DNA from: Paenibacillus sp. HWE-109
GTDB lineage: Bacteria > Bacillota > Bacilli > Paenibacillales > NBRC-103111
Direction: 5' to 3'
Length of the DNA: 64,000 nt
Assembly: GCF_022163125.1 (NCBI RefSeq)
Contig: NZ_CP091881.1
Location: forward strand, 2,666,001-2,730,000
Of the stretch, positions 7,965 to 17,075 are shown piece by piece. Within the stretch, counting starts at the first letter, position 1. Each line of letters starts with the position of its first letter. The position numbers and the translations under genes were made by a program. The notes beneath the pieces were generated by a model that worked only from the letters and a program-made list of their open reading frames with translations, was not told where the DNA came from and searched no databases.

Positions 7965-9512
7965 ATGATCCAATTGACAGAACATATCGACATTGACGTA
8001 CTCGTGGCCGGTGCGGGTCCGACGGGTTCTACGCTGGCGGCGGACCTGCTGCGGCGCGGCCTTCGCGTCCGAGTGGTTGACAAGGCGCCGCACGCCTTTA
8101 AGGGTTCTCGTGCGAAGGGAGTCCAGCCGCGCACCCAGGAGGTCTTCGAAGACCTCGGCGTACTGGGCGAGGCTCTTGCAGAGGGCGGCCCTTACCCGCT
8201 CGCGGGCTTCCATCTTGGACCGTTCATAGTGCCGTGGCGGATGCAGCAGCAGAACAGACCGACCTTGAGCGTGCCGTATCCGAACATTGTAATGCTGCCT
8301 CAACACCGTACCGACGCCATCTTGCACCGCCTGCTCGACCGACTCGGGCTGCGCATCGAGTTCGGCATGGCGGTGGAGGGTTTCGAACAAGATACTGATG
8401 GCGTGATGACGACACTCTCATCCGGAGAGAAGGTCCGCAGCCGGTATCTGGTCGGGGCCGACGGAGGCTCGAGCGCTGTCCGCAAGGCTTCGGGTATTCG
8501 GTTTGTCGGAGAGACCAACGATTCCGACCGAATGCTCATCATCGACGGGTCGATCGACGGTCTTTCACGCAAGCGGTGGCACATATGGCCACGCACGCAC
8601 GGCAAAACGGTCGGAGCCTGCCCGCTGCCCCACACCGACCAGTTCCAGGTCATGATTCGGCTGACGCCGGGCGAGACGCCTGATCTGGACGAAGCCAATC
8701 TGGCTTCCCAGTTCCGCACGCTCACTGGTTTCCGGCTCCGCGACATCATCTGGACCTCGGTGTTCCGGCCCAACGTCCGGCTTGCCGAGCACTACCGGGT
8801 GGGCAACGTCTTCCTGGCGGGGGATGCCGCCCACGTCCACACGCCTGCCGGCGGGCAGGGCCTCAACACCGGTGTGCAAGACGCCTACAACCTCGGCTGG
8901 AAACTCGGCCAGGTCATCGCAGGCGCACCCGATAGCCTCCTCGACAGCTACGAGGCCGAACGGCAACCGATTGCCGCGCGGGTCCTCGGCAAGTCGAGCG
9001 AGCTTTACGCCAGTCTCAGCAAGCACCGTATCTCCGGCCTTAAGCGCGGAGACGAGGAGCGACAGCTTAAACTTTCGTACCACGGCGGGTTACTCGCTCC
9101 CGCAGATGCGCCATCGACCAAGACCCTGCATGTGGGCGACCGCGCACCTGATGCGCCGTGCACCGGGCCCAGCGGGGAACGACGTTTGTTCGATGTGTAT
9201 CAGGGGCCACACTTCACGCTGCTGGCTTTCGGTGACACCGCCGTTGCGATACTCCCCAAGCTGAGCTGGCCGACTGGCGGCGCAGAACTGCACCGATACG
9301 CTGTCGGTACCAAGGACAGCGTCGAGCACGCTTGCCTCAATGACAGCACTGGCAGTCTGATCAGCATTTACGGTATAACCGGCGACACGTTGGTCCTGAT
9401 TCGCCCAGACGGTTACATCGGAAGCATCATCACTACCGACTGGCTGGGAGCTTTCGACAATGTGGCTAGGAGCTTAACCCCGCAAAAATCCAGAGCTGCC
9501 CATTCGATTTAG
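7965..9512 (+). CDS. FAD-dependent aromatic monooxygenase (PHBH/TfdB-like), GC-rich and probably acquired
   Basis: This is a class A flavoprotein monooxygenase that would hydroxylate an aromatic or polyketide-like substrate using NAD(P)H and O2. It shows GAGPTG at residues 16-21, the second FAD motif FLAGDAAHVHTPAGGQGLN near residue 283, and a C-terminal thioredoxin-like region from about residue 385. At 515 residues it is of normal size. Its DNA is visibly richer in G and C, especially at third codon positions, than the neighbours, and the reverse strand is full of long shadow ORFs. Both suggest transfer, for example from actinobacteria. ATG 7965 sits directly on AAGGGGG. TTG 7974 has better spacing and may be the true start. 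Drug inactivation is possible but unproven. Confidence 0.87.
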   Translation: MIQLTEHIDIDVLVAGAGPTGSTLAADLLRRGLRVRVVDKAPHAFKGSRAKGVQPRTQEVFEDLGVLGEALAEGGPYPLAGFHLGPFIVPWRMQQQNRPTLSVPYPNIVMLPQHRTDAILHRLLDRLGLRIEFGMAVEGFEQDTDGVMTTLSSGEKVRSRYLVGADGGSSAVRKASGIRFVGETNDSDRMLIIDGSIDGLSRKRWHIWPRTHGKTVGACPLPHTDQFQVMIRLTPGETPDLDEANLASQFRTLTGFRLRDIIWTSVFRPNVRLAEHYRVGNVFLAGDAAHVHTPAGGQGLNTGVQDAYNLGWKLGQVIAGAPDSLLDSYEAERQPIAARVLGKSSELYASLSKHRISGLKRGDEERQLKLSYHGGLLAPADAPSTKTLHVGDRAPDAPCTGPSGERRLFDVYQGPHFTLLAFGDTAVAILPKLSWPTGGAELHRYAVGTKDSVEHACLNDSTGSLISIYGITGDTLVLIRPDGYIGSIITTDWLGAFDNVARSLTPQKSRAAHSI

Positions 9513-9524
9513 GGATGATGATTT

Positions 9525-9543
9525 AAGGGGTTCTCCCTTTTTA
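9525..9543 (+). terminator. Short terminator after the monooxygenase
   Basis: AAGGG, a five-base loop and CCCTTTTT just after the stop form a short hairpin with a U-tract. Confidence 0.6.
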
Positions 9544-10031
9544 GCTGACGTCCACCACAGGCTTCTTTGCTTTGGGGGGGCGGACTTGAGTGGCATCTAA
9601 AGAACTGTAGGATGCTTATAGACGAGAAAATGGCTACTTTGGAGATGTAATGAACTGGATTGGCGTTACCCGGTACTTAATTGCCCGATTTGGTATCATT
9701 TTCTTGCATTAGTGCATCTAGAATTCATTAGATTTTCAGAATGAGCGATTTTGGCCGAATAAAGAATATGGAGTTCGTTAGGGAGCCTGGTTTTCCTCAA
9801 GGTTCATTGACTGTGTGAATTAGCACGCAAGCATAGTTTTTCTTGTGTTGGAAGGAGAGGCTGAGTTGCTGTAACGTGCTGGGGAATCTAGGTGGGACGA
9901 GAACAGATACCGAAAACAAGAAATAATAAACGAAAAAGCTTCTCTTTTTCATTAGACAGTTTGCCTTTATTCTTGAGCTAGCAGTTTACCAGTATTCTTG
10001 AGCTAACTGAGTATGGAAGGAGAAAGCTTCA
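9544..10031. other. Non-coding gap with a 25-bp direct repeat
   Basis: I find no credible gene here. Related short blocks of the form CTAGAATTCATTAGA recur loosely around 9600, 9720 and 9770, suggesting a degenerate repeat. A 25-bp tandem direct repeat lies at 9957-9981 and 9982-10006, both ending TATTCTTGAGCTA. It is preceded by a GAAAAAG/CTTTTTC hairpin at about 9932-9950. Confidence 0.5.
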
Positions 10032-10811
10032 TTGAAATCAATCATTCAACTAGTACATTTTGGCTATCATCAGTCGATGAGCTGTATATTCCCTGTTGCG
10101 ATCTTTGGAACTTTAGCCCTCTCTAATGTAATAGCGGTACCTTTCCTTCATCGTTATGATGCTATTCTACTTATATTGCTTGGCGTGCAATACTTCATGT
10201 ACCGCAGCGGATTAGAGACAGTTGATGAAATCAAAGTGATCTGTGTATTTCACTTCATTGGATTGATGTTGGAAATATATAAGGTAGGGATGGGATCATG
10301 GTCTTATCCTGAGCCAGGGTATACGAAGTTGTTCGGTGTCCCGCTCTATAGCGGATTTATGTATGCAAGTGTAGCAAGCTTCATGTGTCAGGTGTGGCGG
10401 AGACTGCGGATGGACATGACTGGCTGGCCTGGTCTTAAGTCTTCAGCTTTATTGGGCGGTGCGATCTATTTCAACTTTTTTACCCATCATTTTATTCCTG
10501 ATTTTCGTTGGTGGTTGACGGCACTTGTCTTTATTATCTTCCGGAAAACACAGATCATCTACCGGGTAAGAACGATCACGTATCGTATGCCTTTAACGAT
10601 CTCTTTTATTATTGTAGGTTTCTTTATTTGGTTAGCAGAAAATATCGCAACATTTTTTGATGCGTGGAAATATCCTGATCAACACCAAACTTGGCATTTA
10701 GTTAGTTTCAGCAAAATCAGCTCATGGTTCCTTCTGGTGATTATTAGCGTTATCCTTGTTGCCCAACTTAAAAAGGTTAAAGCTAATCGGACAAGGAGCG
10801 ATTCCTTCTAG
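10032..10811 (+). CDS. DUF817 family membrane protein
   Basis: This 259-residue protein has about eight hydrophobic segments and the characteristic DUF817 stretches MGSWSYPEPGYTKLFGVPLYSGFMYAS (central) and ENIATFFDAWKYPDQHQTW (late). DUF817 proteins are polytopic membrane proteins of unknown function. The start is TTG 10032, placed by GGAAGGAG nine bases upstream. An ATG start would lose the conserved N-terminus. It sits alone between the monooxygenase and the PaiB-like gene, and no function can be given. Confidence 0.85.
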   Translation: MKSIIQLVHFGYHQSMSCIFPVAIFGTLALSNVIAVPFLHRYDAILLILLGVQYFMYRSGLETVDEIKVICVFHFIGLMLEIYKVGMGSWSYPEPGYTKLFGVPLYSGFMYASVASFMCQVWRRLRMDMTGWPGLKSSALLGGAIYFNFFTHHFIPDFRWWLTALVFIIFRKTQIIYRVRTITYRMPLTISFIIVGFFIWLAENIATFFDAWKYPDQHQTWHLVSFSKISSWFLLVIISVILVAQLKKVKANRTRSDSF

Positions 10812-10928
10812 ATAGAGTTTAGCTAATTGGTACAATAAAAATAGTTAGAATCGGTACTTCATTGAATTCAGCGCTATGGTTATGATGTTAAATAGCCAAT
10901 ATGTGAATTTGATAGGAGGAAAGCATCC

Positions 10929-11552
10929 TTGTATATTCCGTCCCATTTTGAAATGACAGATGTAACTACCGCTTGCAACATGATGAGAGAAAATAGCTTC
11001 GCAACTTTGTTTTCTCAACATGCTGGTGCGCCATACGCGACTCATTTACCATTGATTTTAGATAAAGAAATCAAGTACTTATACGGACATTTTGCTCGTC
11101 TAAATCCTCAATGGAAAGATATTGATAAACAAGTTGTATTGGCAGTATTTCATGGTCCTCATTGTTACATCTCACCTTCATGGTATGAGACCAATAAAGC
11201 CGTTCCGACTTGGAACTACGTCACCGTTCATGTTTATGGCGAAATAGAACTCATAGAGGATGAGAATGAACTCATGAATTGCCTGCATGACATGGTAGTA
11301 AAGTATGAAGCGCCTAATAGCTCATATAGCTTGCAGCATTTAGACAAAGAGTTTCTGAGCGGGTTAAACAAAGGCGTTCAAGGATTTAAATTGAAGATCA
11401 ACAAGATCGAAGGGAAAGCAAAGTTAAGTCAGAATCACTCCTTACATCGGCAAGAACTAGTTATTCAGCAACTGGAGCAAATTCCCAAAACGGATGAACG
11501 TAAAATTTCTTCTTTAATGAAAGGAAATTTGAAAGATAATAAAGAGGTATAA
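10929..11552 (+). CDS. FMN-binding negative transcriptional regulator, PaiB family
   Basis: This 207-residue PaiB-like split-barrel protein begins MYIPSHFEM and continues with THLPLILD, YLYGHFARLNPQWK and PSWYETNKAVPTWNYVTVHVYGE, all signatures of the family. B. subtilis PaiB acts negatively on sporulation and protease genes. Many homologues are simply FMN-binding proteins with unproven roles. The start is TTG 10929 with AGGAGG upstream. It ends at a clear terminator. A regulatory role here is inferred from the family name only. Confidence 0.87.
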   Translation: MYIPSHFEMTDVTTACNMMRENSFATLFSQHAGAPYATHLPLILDKEIKYLYGHFARLNPQWKDIDKQVVLAVFHGPHCYISPSWYETNKAVPTWNYVTVHVYGEIELIEDENELMNCLHDMVVKYEAPNSSYSLQHLDKEFLSGLNKGVQGFKLKINKIEGKAKLSQNHSLHRQELVIQQLEQIPKTDERKISSLMKGNLKDNKEV

Positions 11553-11572
11553 GTTAACTCGCGACTTCGAGT

Positions 11573-11628
11573 AAAACGGACAAAGTGAAGCACCTAGATA
11601 AGGTGACGGTCACTCAGTCCGTTTTTTT
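11573..11628 (+). terminator. Terminator after the PaiB-like gene
   Basis: AAAACGGAC (11573-11581) pairs with GTCCGTTTT (from 11617) and a run of seven T follows. An internal small hairpin (CACC...GGTG) fills the loop. Confidence 0.85.
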
Positions 11629-11672
11629 CATGTCTATTACATTGAAATAATCCAAGGCACGAGTAACTTAAT

Positions 11673-11729
11673 ATCTTATAAGAAATTCTCGAAATTACAG
11701 AAATTTATCCGATTGGGCGATGTTATTAT
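11673..11729 (+). promoter_or_regulatory. 34-bp regulon box A plus -10 element, upstream of the transporter operon
   Basis: The box begins ATCTTATAAGAAATTCTCG and ends AAATTACAGAAATTT (11673-11706). It matches box B at 22335-22368 in 31 of 34 positions. A TATTAT -10 (11724-11729) lies 17 bp downstream, so the box sits where a -35 would be, as for an activator that contacts RNA polymerase. The YesN-type regulator encoded at 17072 is the likely binder (inference). Confidence 0.65.
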
Positions 11730-11758
11730 ACAAATATAAATAAAGACGAGGTGATGAA

Positions 11759-12706
11759 ATGCAAGCGAAATTGGCAGCCGACGCCATTCCCTTCCCCAAA
11801 AAGCGGAACTCATGGATAAGGACGATACAAAAGTATAAAGTGATGTATGCTCTTTTATTACCGGCATTAATTTACTTTGCTGTATTCAAATACATTCCAA
11901 TGGCGGGAATCATTATTGCTTTTAAAAACTACAATCTGGCTTTGGGACTATGGGACAGCCCATGGGTGGGATTGAAAAATTTCAAAGATTTTATTAATGG
12001 CGTTTATTTCTGGGACATCATGAGGAATACGATTCTTATATCGCTGTATAAGCTATTGTTCGGTTTCTCCGCTCCTATCATACTTGCTCTGCTGCTGAAT
12101 GAAGTTTATACGCAATGGTTCAAGAAAATTGTACAAACGATCACTTATTTACCTCATTTTCTGTCATGGGTTATCGTTTATGGACTGATGGTGGCCTTAC
12201 TAGCCCCCGGTGATGGCCTGTTTAATATGATTTTGAAGGAAAATGGTATGGGGCCCATCTCGTTTCTGACGGAACCTGCTTGGGGCAGACTGCTGGTCAT
12301 CTTATCTGAAATATGGAAGGATATTGGATGGGGAGCGATATTGTACCTTGCCGCATTAGCGGGAATCGATCCAAGCCAATATGAAGCGGCACGAATTGAT
12401 GGCGCTTCCAAGTTGAGACAGCTATGGCATGTCACCTTACCCGGCATTCGAGGGGTCATTATTCTCATGTTGATCCTTAAGTTGAGTCACATTTTGGACG
12501 CAGGTTTTGATCAAATATTCATGTTTGCCAACAGCTTTAATCAGGAGAAGATCGATATTATCGACACATGGGTATATCGTGAAGGGTTGGAGCGACTGAA
12601 GATTGGCTTGGCTACTGCAGTGGGATTATTTAAAGCTGTCATCGGATTTATATTGGTTCTGGCTGCGAACAAGCTCGCCAAAAAATTCGATGGGCAAATT
12701 TGGTGA
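11759..12706 (+). CDS. Carbohydrate ABC transporter permease, LplB/YtcP type (MalF-like)
   Basis: This is the first membrane subunit of an oligosaccharide importer: 315 residues and six membrane segments. It has the LplB-type opening LLPALIYFAVFKYIPMAGIIIAFKNYN and the ATPase-contact EAA loop EAARIDGASKLRQLWHVTLPGI near residue 210. ATG 11759 follows GAGGTG. The order is permease, permease, binding protein, then sensor and regulator. There is no ATPase gene, as is usual for this family, which relies on a shared MsmX-like ATPase. The substrate is probably an oligosaccharide released by the secreted enzymes of the locus. Confidence 0.93.
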   Translation: MQAKLAADAIPFPKKRNSWIRTIQKYKVMYALLLPALIYFAVFKYIPMAGIIIAFKNYNLALGLWDSPWVGLKNFKDFINGVYFWDIMRNTILISLYKLLFGFSAPIILALLLNEVYTQWFKKIVQTITYLPHFLSWVIVYGLMVALLAPGDGLFNMILKENGMGPISFLTEPAWGRLLVILSEIWKDIGWGAILYLAALAGIDPSQYEAARIDGASKLRQLWHVTLPGIRGVIILMLILKLSHILDAGFDQIFMFANSFNQEKIDIIDTWVYREGLERLKIGLATAVGLFKAVIGFILVLAANKLAKKFDGQIW

Positions 12707-12718
12707 GGTGGTTTTCGT

Positions 12719-13588
12719 ATGATTAATCTGACTATCGGGGAAAAAGTATGGCAAGCAGCCGTTTATATGATTCTTATTGTGCTATCCCTACTTTGTTTGC
12801 TTCCCTTCCTATATGTGGTTGCTGTATCCGTGACGCCAGAATCGGAAGTGTTGAGAAGAGGAATTGTTATTATACCAGAATCCTTTACTTTTACAGCCTA
12901 TAAAGAAGTATTCATCTCTCATGGTATAGGGCAGGCGTATAAAATTACGTTGTTTCGAACGATTGTAGGCACAGCGCTTAATGTGTTTTTTACAATCATA
13001 GCAGCTTATCCATTATCCAAGAAATATTTACCTGGCCGCAAACCAATTTTACTATTCATTGTGTTTACTATGATGTTTAGCGGAGGGTTAATTCCGTCGT
13101 ATTTGTTAATTCGCTCTCTGGGATTGCTAGACAGTCCGTGGGTATTGATTATACCGCAGCTCATTAGTGCATTTAATCTAGTGATCATTAAAGGCTTTTT
13201 CGAGCAATTGCCTGCTGAAATCGAGGAATCGGCGAGGGTAGACGGCGCAAGTGAACTTCAGTCGTTATGGCGGATCATATTACCGCTTTCCTTGCCCGTT
13301 CTTGCCACCGTTTCCTTATTTTATGCCGTGGGGCATTGGAACAGTTATTTCGATGCGATTGTTTATTTGAATGACTCGAACTTGATGCCGCTTCAAGTCG
13401 TTTTGCGCAACATTCTGCTTAACGTCGCTACACAAAACGCTGATTCGCTTGCCAATTCCGGAACGGTTAGCCAGTTCGCTGTGCAAATGGCAGCTGTGGT
13501 CGTGACGACGGTTCCGATATTAATCGTTTATCCTTTTATGCAGAAACATTTTACAAAGGGTGTACTTATGGGATCGATTAAGGGTTAA
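12719..13588 (+). CDS. Carbohydrate ABC transporter permease, YtcP/MalG type
   Basis: This is the second permease, 289 residues, starting 12 bp after the first. The EAA loop EIEESARVDGASELQSLWRIILPLSLP lies near residue 165, and the C-terminus ends MQKHFTKGVLMGSIKG, which is diagnostic for this subfamily. The preceding helices carry MMFSGGLIPSYLLI, also typical. It forms the heterodimeric channel with the upstream permease. Confidence 0.93.
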   Translation: MINLTIGEKVWQAAVYMILIVLSLLCLLPFLYVVAVSVTPESEVLRRGIVIIPESFTFTAYKEVFISHGIGQAYKITLFRTIVGTALNVFFTIIAAYPLSKKYLPGRKPILLFIVFTMMFSGGLIPSYLLIRSLGLLDSPWVLIIPQLISAFNLVIIKGFFEQLPAEIEESARVDGASELQSLWRIILPLSLPVLATVSLFYAVGHWNSYFDAIVYLNDSNLMPLQVVLRNILLNVATQNADSLANSGTVSQFAVQMAAVVVTTVPILIVYPFMQKHFTKGVLMGSIKG

Positions 13589-13659
13589 AAGGTAATTTCT
13601 ACCTAGGTTGTTACGGGGACACCGTGATAATATATATACAAGCAAAAGGAGAGGTCAAT

Positions 13660-15246
13660 ATGCAACGTAAACAGATTTCACTTACCGTTCTGGCAACTAT
13701 CGTAGGACTGGGAACGCTATTGTCAGGATGTGGAGACCAAGAAAAAGTGAAGCCGGCAGCTTCAAGCAGCCCTCAATCCGAGGCTAACAAGTTTGCGAAC
13801 AAAATGAAAATCACGATGTTTAACCAAGGTACTTTCAACGCTGCTGCTCCGATACCTCCACGGGAAGAAGATATTCAACGTCAAATGTTGGAAAAGGCAG
13901 TGAACATCGATCTGGATATGATGATTCCTCAAGCGGGGCAAGCAACAACCAAACTGAACACGCTCATAGCAGGCGGGGATATTCCAGATTTGCTCTTCTT
14001 GAAAAGTCGTTCCGATCTAGCGCAGTATTACGACCAAGGTGTCCTTGCGGATCTGACTCCGTACTTGGACCAATTTCCTGAATTAAAGAAGCGTTTCGCT
14101 AATGACTCTTGGGAAGCGATGTCCTATCAAGGAAAAACGATAGGTGTTCCAGGTTATGATAATGTGAACGGTATCAGCCGAAGCTTCTTCATCCGCAACG
14201 ATTGGCTCAAAAAGTTGAATTTGAACGTACCGACAACTCCTGACGAGTTGTTCGAAGTGATGAAAGCCTTTACGGAGAAAGACCCGGACGGAAACGGCAA
14301 AAACGATACGTACGGATTCATCGGCGGTATGAATAAAGAAGGCAATTTGCAAACTTACGGCTTCGATAGCTTGATGTGGATGTTCGGCGTCAATCCTCCC
14401 TCAGCCATTGATGTAAAAGACAATAAACCGGTTTACCTGTTTATCGATCCGAAAATGAAGGAAGCGCTCGCTTACATCAATAAAATGATGACAGCCAAAG
14501 TTGTGGACCCTGACTGGGTGACGATGAATACGCCCGATTTGTTGGATCAAAAGTTATTCAAAGGAAAAGTGGGTTTCATGATCAGAGATGCCCGCAGACT
14601 AGAACCGGACTATCAGCAGAAAATGAAAGAAATTGGCGGAGAGGTGCCGGAGTGGATCGTCATTCCTCCAATGAAAGGGCCTTACGGCGATCAAATCGTA
14701 GAGAGAAAATCATTCCAAGGCAATTCATGGGCTATTTCCAAGAAAGCGGACAAGGAGAAAATTATTCGAATCTTGTCTATGCTGGAATATCTCTTTACGG
14801 ACAAAGATGCCTATCCGAATTTCGCATACGGGATCAAAGGGATTCATTGGGATATCGTGGATGGCAAGGTTAAAAATAAAAACTCTGAATTATCGAAGGA
14901 AATGAAAGAGAAGTACCTATGGGTCGATCATTATAGAATGCCGCGTCGTGGCGATGATGCTGAGTACTTCAGCTTCCAGAACCCGAAGACGGCAGAAGCG
15001 TTCACCAACAACCAGAAATATGTGGGGCTTACTTTACCCGGAAATTTATTGACAGCAGACCCAAGTGATACTTTGGCAGCAGATCGCACACGGTTCATTA
15101 ATGAAAGCTTAGTTAAATTCATGACAGGCAAAGACCCTCTGACCAACTGGGATAATTTCCTCAAAACGTTGGATACCAAGTTTGACATGGCGAAATATAA
15201 GGAAACAGCAATCAAGCAATTTAAAGAAGCAGGCCTAATCAAGTAA
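13660..15246 (+). CDS. Extracellular solute-binding lipoprotein (LplA/YtcQ-like)
   Basis: This is a carbohydrate-binding lipoprotein that feeds the two permeases. The start is ATG 13660 after AAAGGAGAGG. An in-frame GTG at 13624 only adds a non-signal extension. The signal peptide ends in the lipobox LLSGC with cysteine 24. A two-lobe domain rich in W, Y and D follows (for example LNTLIAGGDIPDLLFLKSR, DPDGNGKNDTYGF). At 528 residues it has the usual size of the large LplA/YtcQ group, not of MalE. The ligand is unknown. A hairpin after the stop probably lets it be made in excess over the following genes. Confidence 0.93.
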   Translation: MQRKQISLTVLATIVGLGTLLSGCGDQEKVKPAASSSPQSEANKFANKMKITMFNQGTFNAAAPIPPREEDIQRQMLEKAVNIDLDMMIPQAGQATTKLNTLIAGGDIPDLLFLKSRSDLAQYYDQGVLADLTPYLDQFPELKKRFANDSWEAMSYQGKTIGVPGYDNVNGISRSFFIRNDWLKKLNLNVPTTPDELFEVMKAFTEKDPDGNGKNDTYGFIGGMNKEGNLQTYGFDSLMWMFGVNPPSAIDVKDNKPVYLFIDPKMKEALAYINKMMTAKVVDPDWVTMNTPDLLDQKLFKGKVGFMIRDARRLEPDYQQKMKEIGGEVPEWIVIPPMKGPYGDQIVERKSFQGNSWAISKKADKEKIIRILSMLEYLFTDKDAYPNFAYGIKGIHWDIVDGKVKNKNSELSKEMKEKYLWVDHYRMPRRGDDAEYFSFQNPKTAEAFTNNQKYVGLTLPGNLLTADPSDTLAADRTRFINESLVKFMTGKDPLTNWDNFLKTLDTKFDMAKYKETAIKQFKEAGLIK

Positions 15247-15253
15247 ATAAACG

Positions 15254-15283
15254 AAGAGAGTGGCGATAAATAGCCCCTCTCTT
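15254..15283 (+). terminator. Partial terminator/processing hairpin between binding protein and sensor genes
   Basis: AAGAGAG (15254-15260) pairs with CTCTCTT (15277-15283) and is followed by TGTTGT, a weak U-tract. It likely reduces read-through into the kinase genes. Confidence 0.55.
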
Positions 15284-15335
15284 TGTTGTACTATGCTATT
15301 CTTAGGTTAATCCAGATTTAAAAGGAAGATGACCG

Positions 15336-17075
15336 ATGCGAAGAAGAATCAGCTTGCCCTTAAAACTATTTTTTATCGTGTTTGCGTTTGTATTAAGCTG
15401 CATCATCTTGATAAGCCAATTGTCCTATCGCTATGTCCAGAAGGAAATTAGGACCAATGACATGTATTACACAAAACAAATACTGGATAAAGTCGACCAG
15501 TATTTGGCGGTTAATTTTTCCTCTTTCCAGACGATCCTGTTCTCAGTCGAAACATCGGTGAAAGCAAATATTACGAATACGGAAGTGATTCAAAAGCAAT
15601 TAAGAGAACTGTATGAGCTCAATAGTAATTACGTCAGTGACATTTACTTGATCAAAAGCGATTTATCCATTCTAGGCGGAAGTATGCCCACGCGAATTTT
15701 CGATGAACCTTTGGCAGACCGAAAACCTTTGTTTGATGCAGCCGACAAGAACAAAAGGACTACATTTGTCAGTGATCCTTATAAATCCAAGTATTCCGGC
15801 TGGACCGTTACGATGGTTCGCTATCTGAACGGGTCTCCGTCTCCGATGGCCATCGCGGTAGATTTGGACCTCAATGCTATTGAAGAAACCTTATTCAAGA
15901 TTAATAAACAAGAGCAAATGAATCTGGCTCTGATCACCCTATCTGGCAAAATTATTGCCGGATTTTCAGAAAATAGAGGGCCTCTGAATATTCAAGATCA
16001 TACATTTGCAATCGGGGAAACGTCGGCGAGAGAAATTCTAGATACTACGGGAACTAGCCTTCAACTGCATACTAAGGATGGCATGCCTGTCTCTATTCTG
16101 AAGAAACAGACGGAGAAATTCAATTGGTCCATCATCTCGATCAACGATGAATCTCGCTTAGAAGCTGCGTTGTCCAGATTGGAAACCTATTATATCGGGC
16201 TTCTAGTCGCAGGTCTTCTTTTAAGTCTGTTCATTTCCTTTTTTATTGCCAAATATATAAGAAATCCGCTCTATGCGCTCAAAACAAAAATGAAGCGGGT
16301 GGAGCAAGGCGATCTGACAACGACAATGACGATAAACCGAAACGATGAATTCGGCGATCTTTCCCGAGCTTCCGACCGTATGCTTCAGCAAATTGTGGAA
16401 CTGATTCGGCGAGCGGAGCTTCATAACGAACTTGAGCGAAAGCTGGAAATCCAAGTGCTGCAATCGCAAATAAATCCTCATTTTCTGTATAATACGCTTG
16501 GCTCTATCAGCAATGTCATACGTCTTGGACAAATAGAGAAAGTAGATGTTGTGATCGGATCTCTCATTTCATTATTGGAATACGGGATAGCCGACGCTTC
16601 GGAGAAAGTTTCACTGCGTCAGGAATTGCAAAATGTATCGGACTATATCGCGATCCAAAACATCCGTTATAACAGGCACTTTGACTTGATTGAGAATATC
16701 GAAGAGGGGTTAATGGATTTCCCCGTATTCCGGATGCTGCTCCAGCCCATTGTGGAGAATAGCATCTTCCATGGCTATAACGGAGGGGGAATCGAAGGTT
16801 CGATTACTATTCATGCCTACAGGGAGGGCGATATCGTCATGATTGAAGTCGTTGATCAAGGCGAAGGAATTCCAGCGGATCGAATAACGTATATCCTAGA
16901 TTCTGAACCGAGTGATATATCGGTAAAAAGGAAAAGAATCGGGCTGAACAATATTCATGGTCGAATAAGGCTTCACTATGGCGAACAATTCGGGCTCCAA
17001 ATCATAAGCATACCGCATGAAATCACCCGTGTTCGCGCAATATTCCCGGCAGGTATGTTTAAAGGAGATGCATGA
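15336..17075 (+). CDS. YesM-type sensor histidine kinase
   Basis: This is a membrane sensor of the LytS/YesM class, partner of the next gene. One membrane segment lies at about residues 11-30 and a second at 286-307, enclosing an extracellular sensing region. A HAMP domain follows. The histidine-kinase box SQINPHFLYNTL places the phospho-acceptor at His382. ATPase motifs are LLQPIVENSIFHGY, DQGEGIP and GLNNIHGRIRLHYG. It probably senses the sugar or its loaded binding protein and switches on the locus. It is translationally coupled to the regulator gene by a four-base overlap. Confidence 0.94.
   Translation: MRRRISLPLKLFFIVFAFVLSCIILISQLSYRYVQKEIRTNDMYYTKQILDKVDQYLAVNFSSFQTILFSVETSVKANITNTEVIQKQLRELYELNSNYVSDIYLIKSDLSILGGSMPTRIFDEPLADRKPLFDAADKNKRTTFVSDPYKSKYSGWTVTMVRYLNGSPSPMAIAVDLDLNAIEETLFKINKQEQMNLALITLSGKIIAGFSENRGPLNIQDHTFAIGETSAREILDTTGTSLQLHTKDGMPVSILKKQTEKFNWSIISINDESRLEAALSRLETYYIGLLVAGLLLSLFISFFIAKYIRNPLYALKTKMKRVEQGDLTTTMTINRNDEFGDLSRASDRMLQQIVELIRRAELHNELERKLEIQVLQSQINPHFLYNTLGSISNVIRLGQIEKVDVVIGSLISLLEYGIADASEKVSLRQELQNVSDYIAIQNIRYNRHFDLIENIEEGLMDFPVFRMLLQPIVENSIFHGYNGGGIEGSITIHAYREGDIVMIEVVDQGEGIPADRITYILDSEPSDISVKRKRIGLNNIHGRIRLHYGEQFGLQIISIPHEITRVRAIFPAGMFKGDA

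Noticed and set aside
7878..9329. Several long reverse-strand and alternative-frame ORFs over the monooxygenase
   Set aside because: High GC content creates open shadow frames. Only the 7965-9512 frame carries the FAD motifs.
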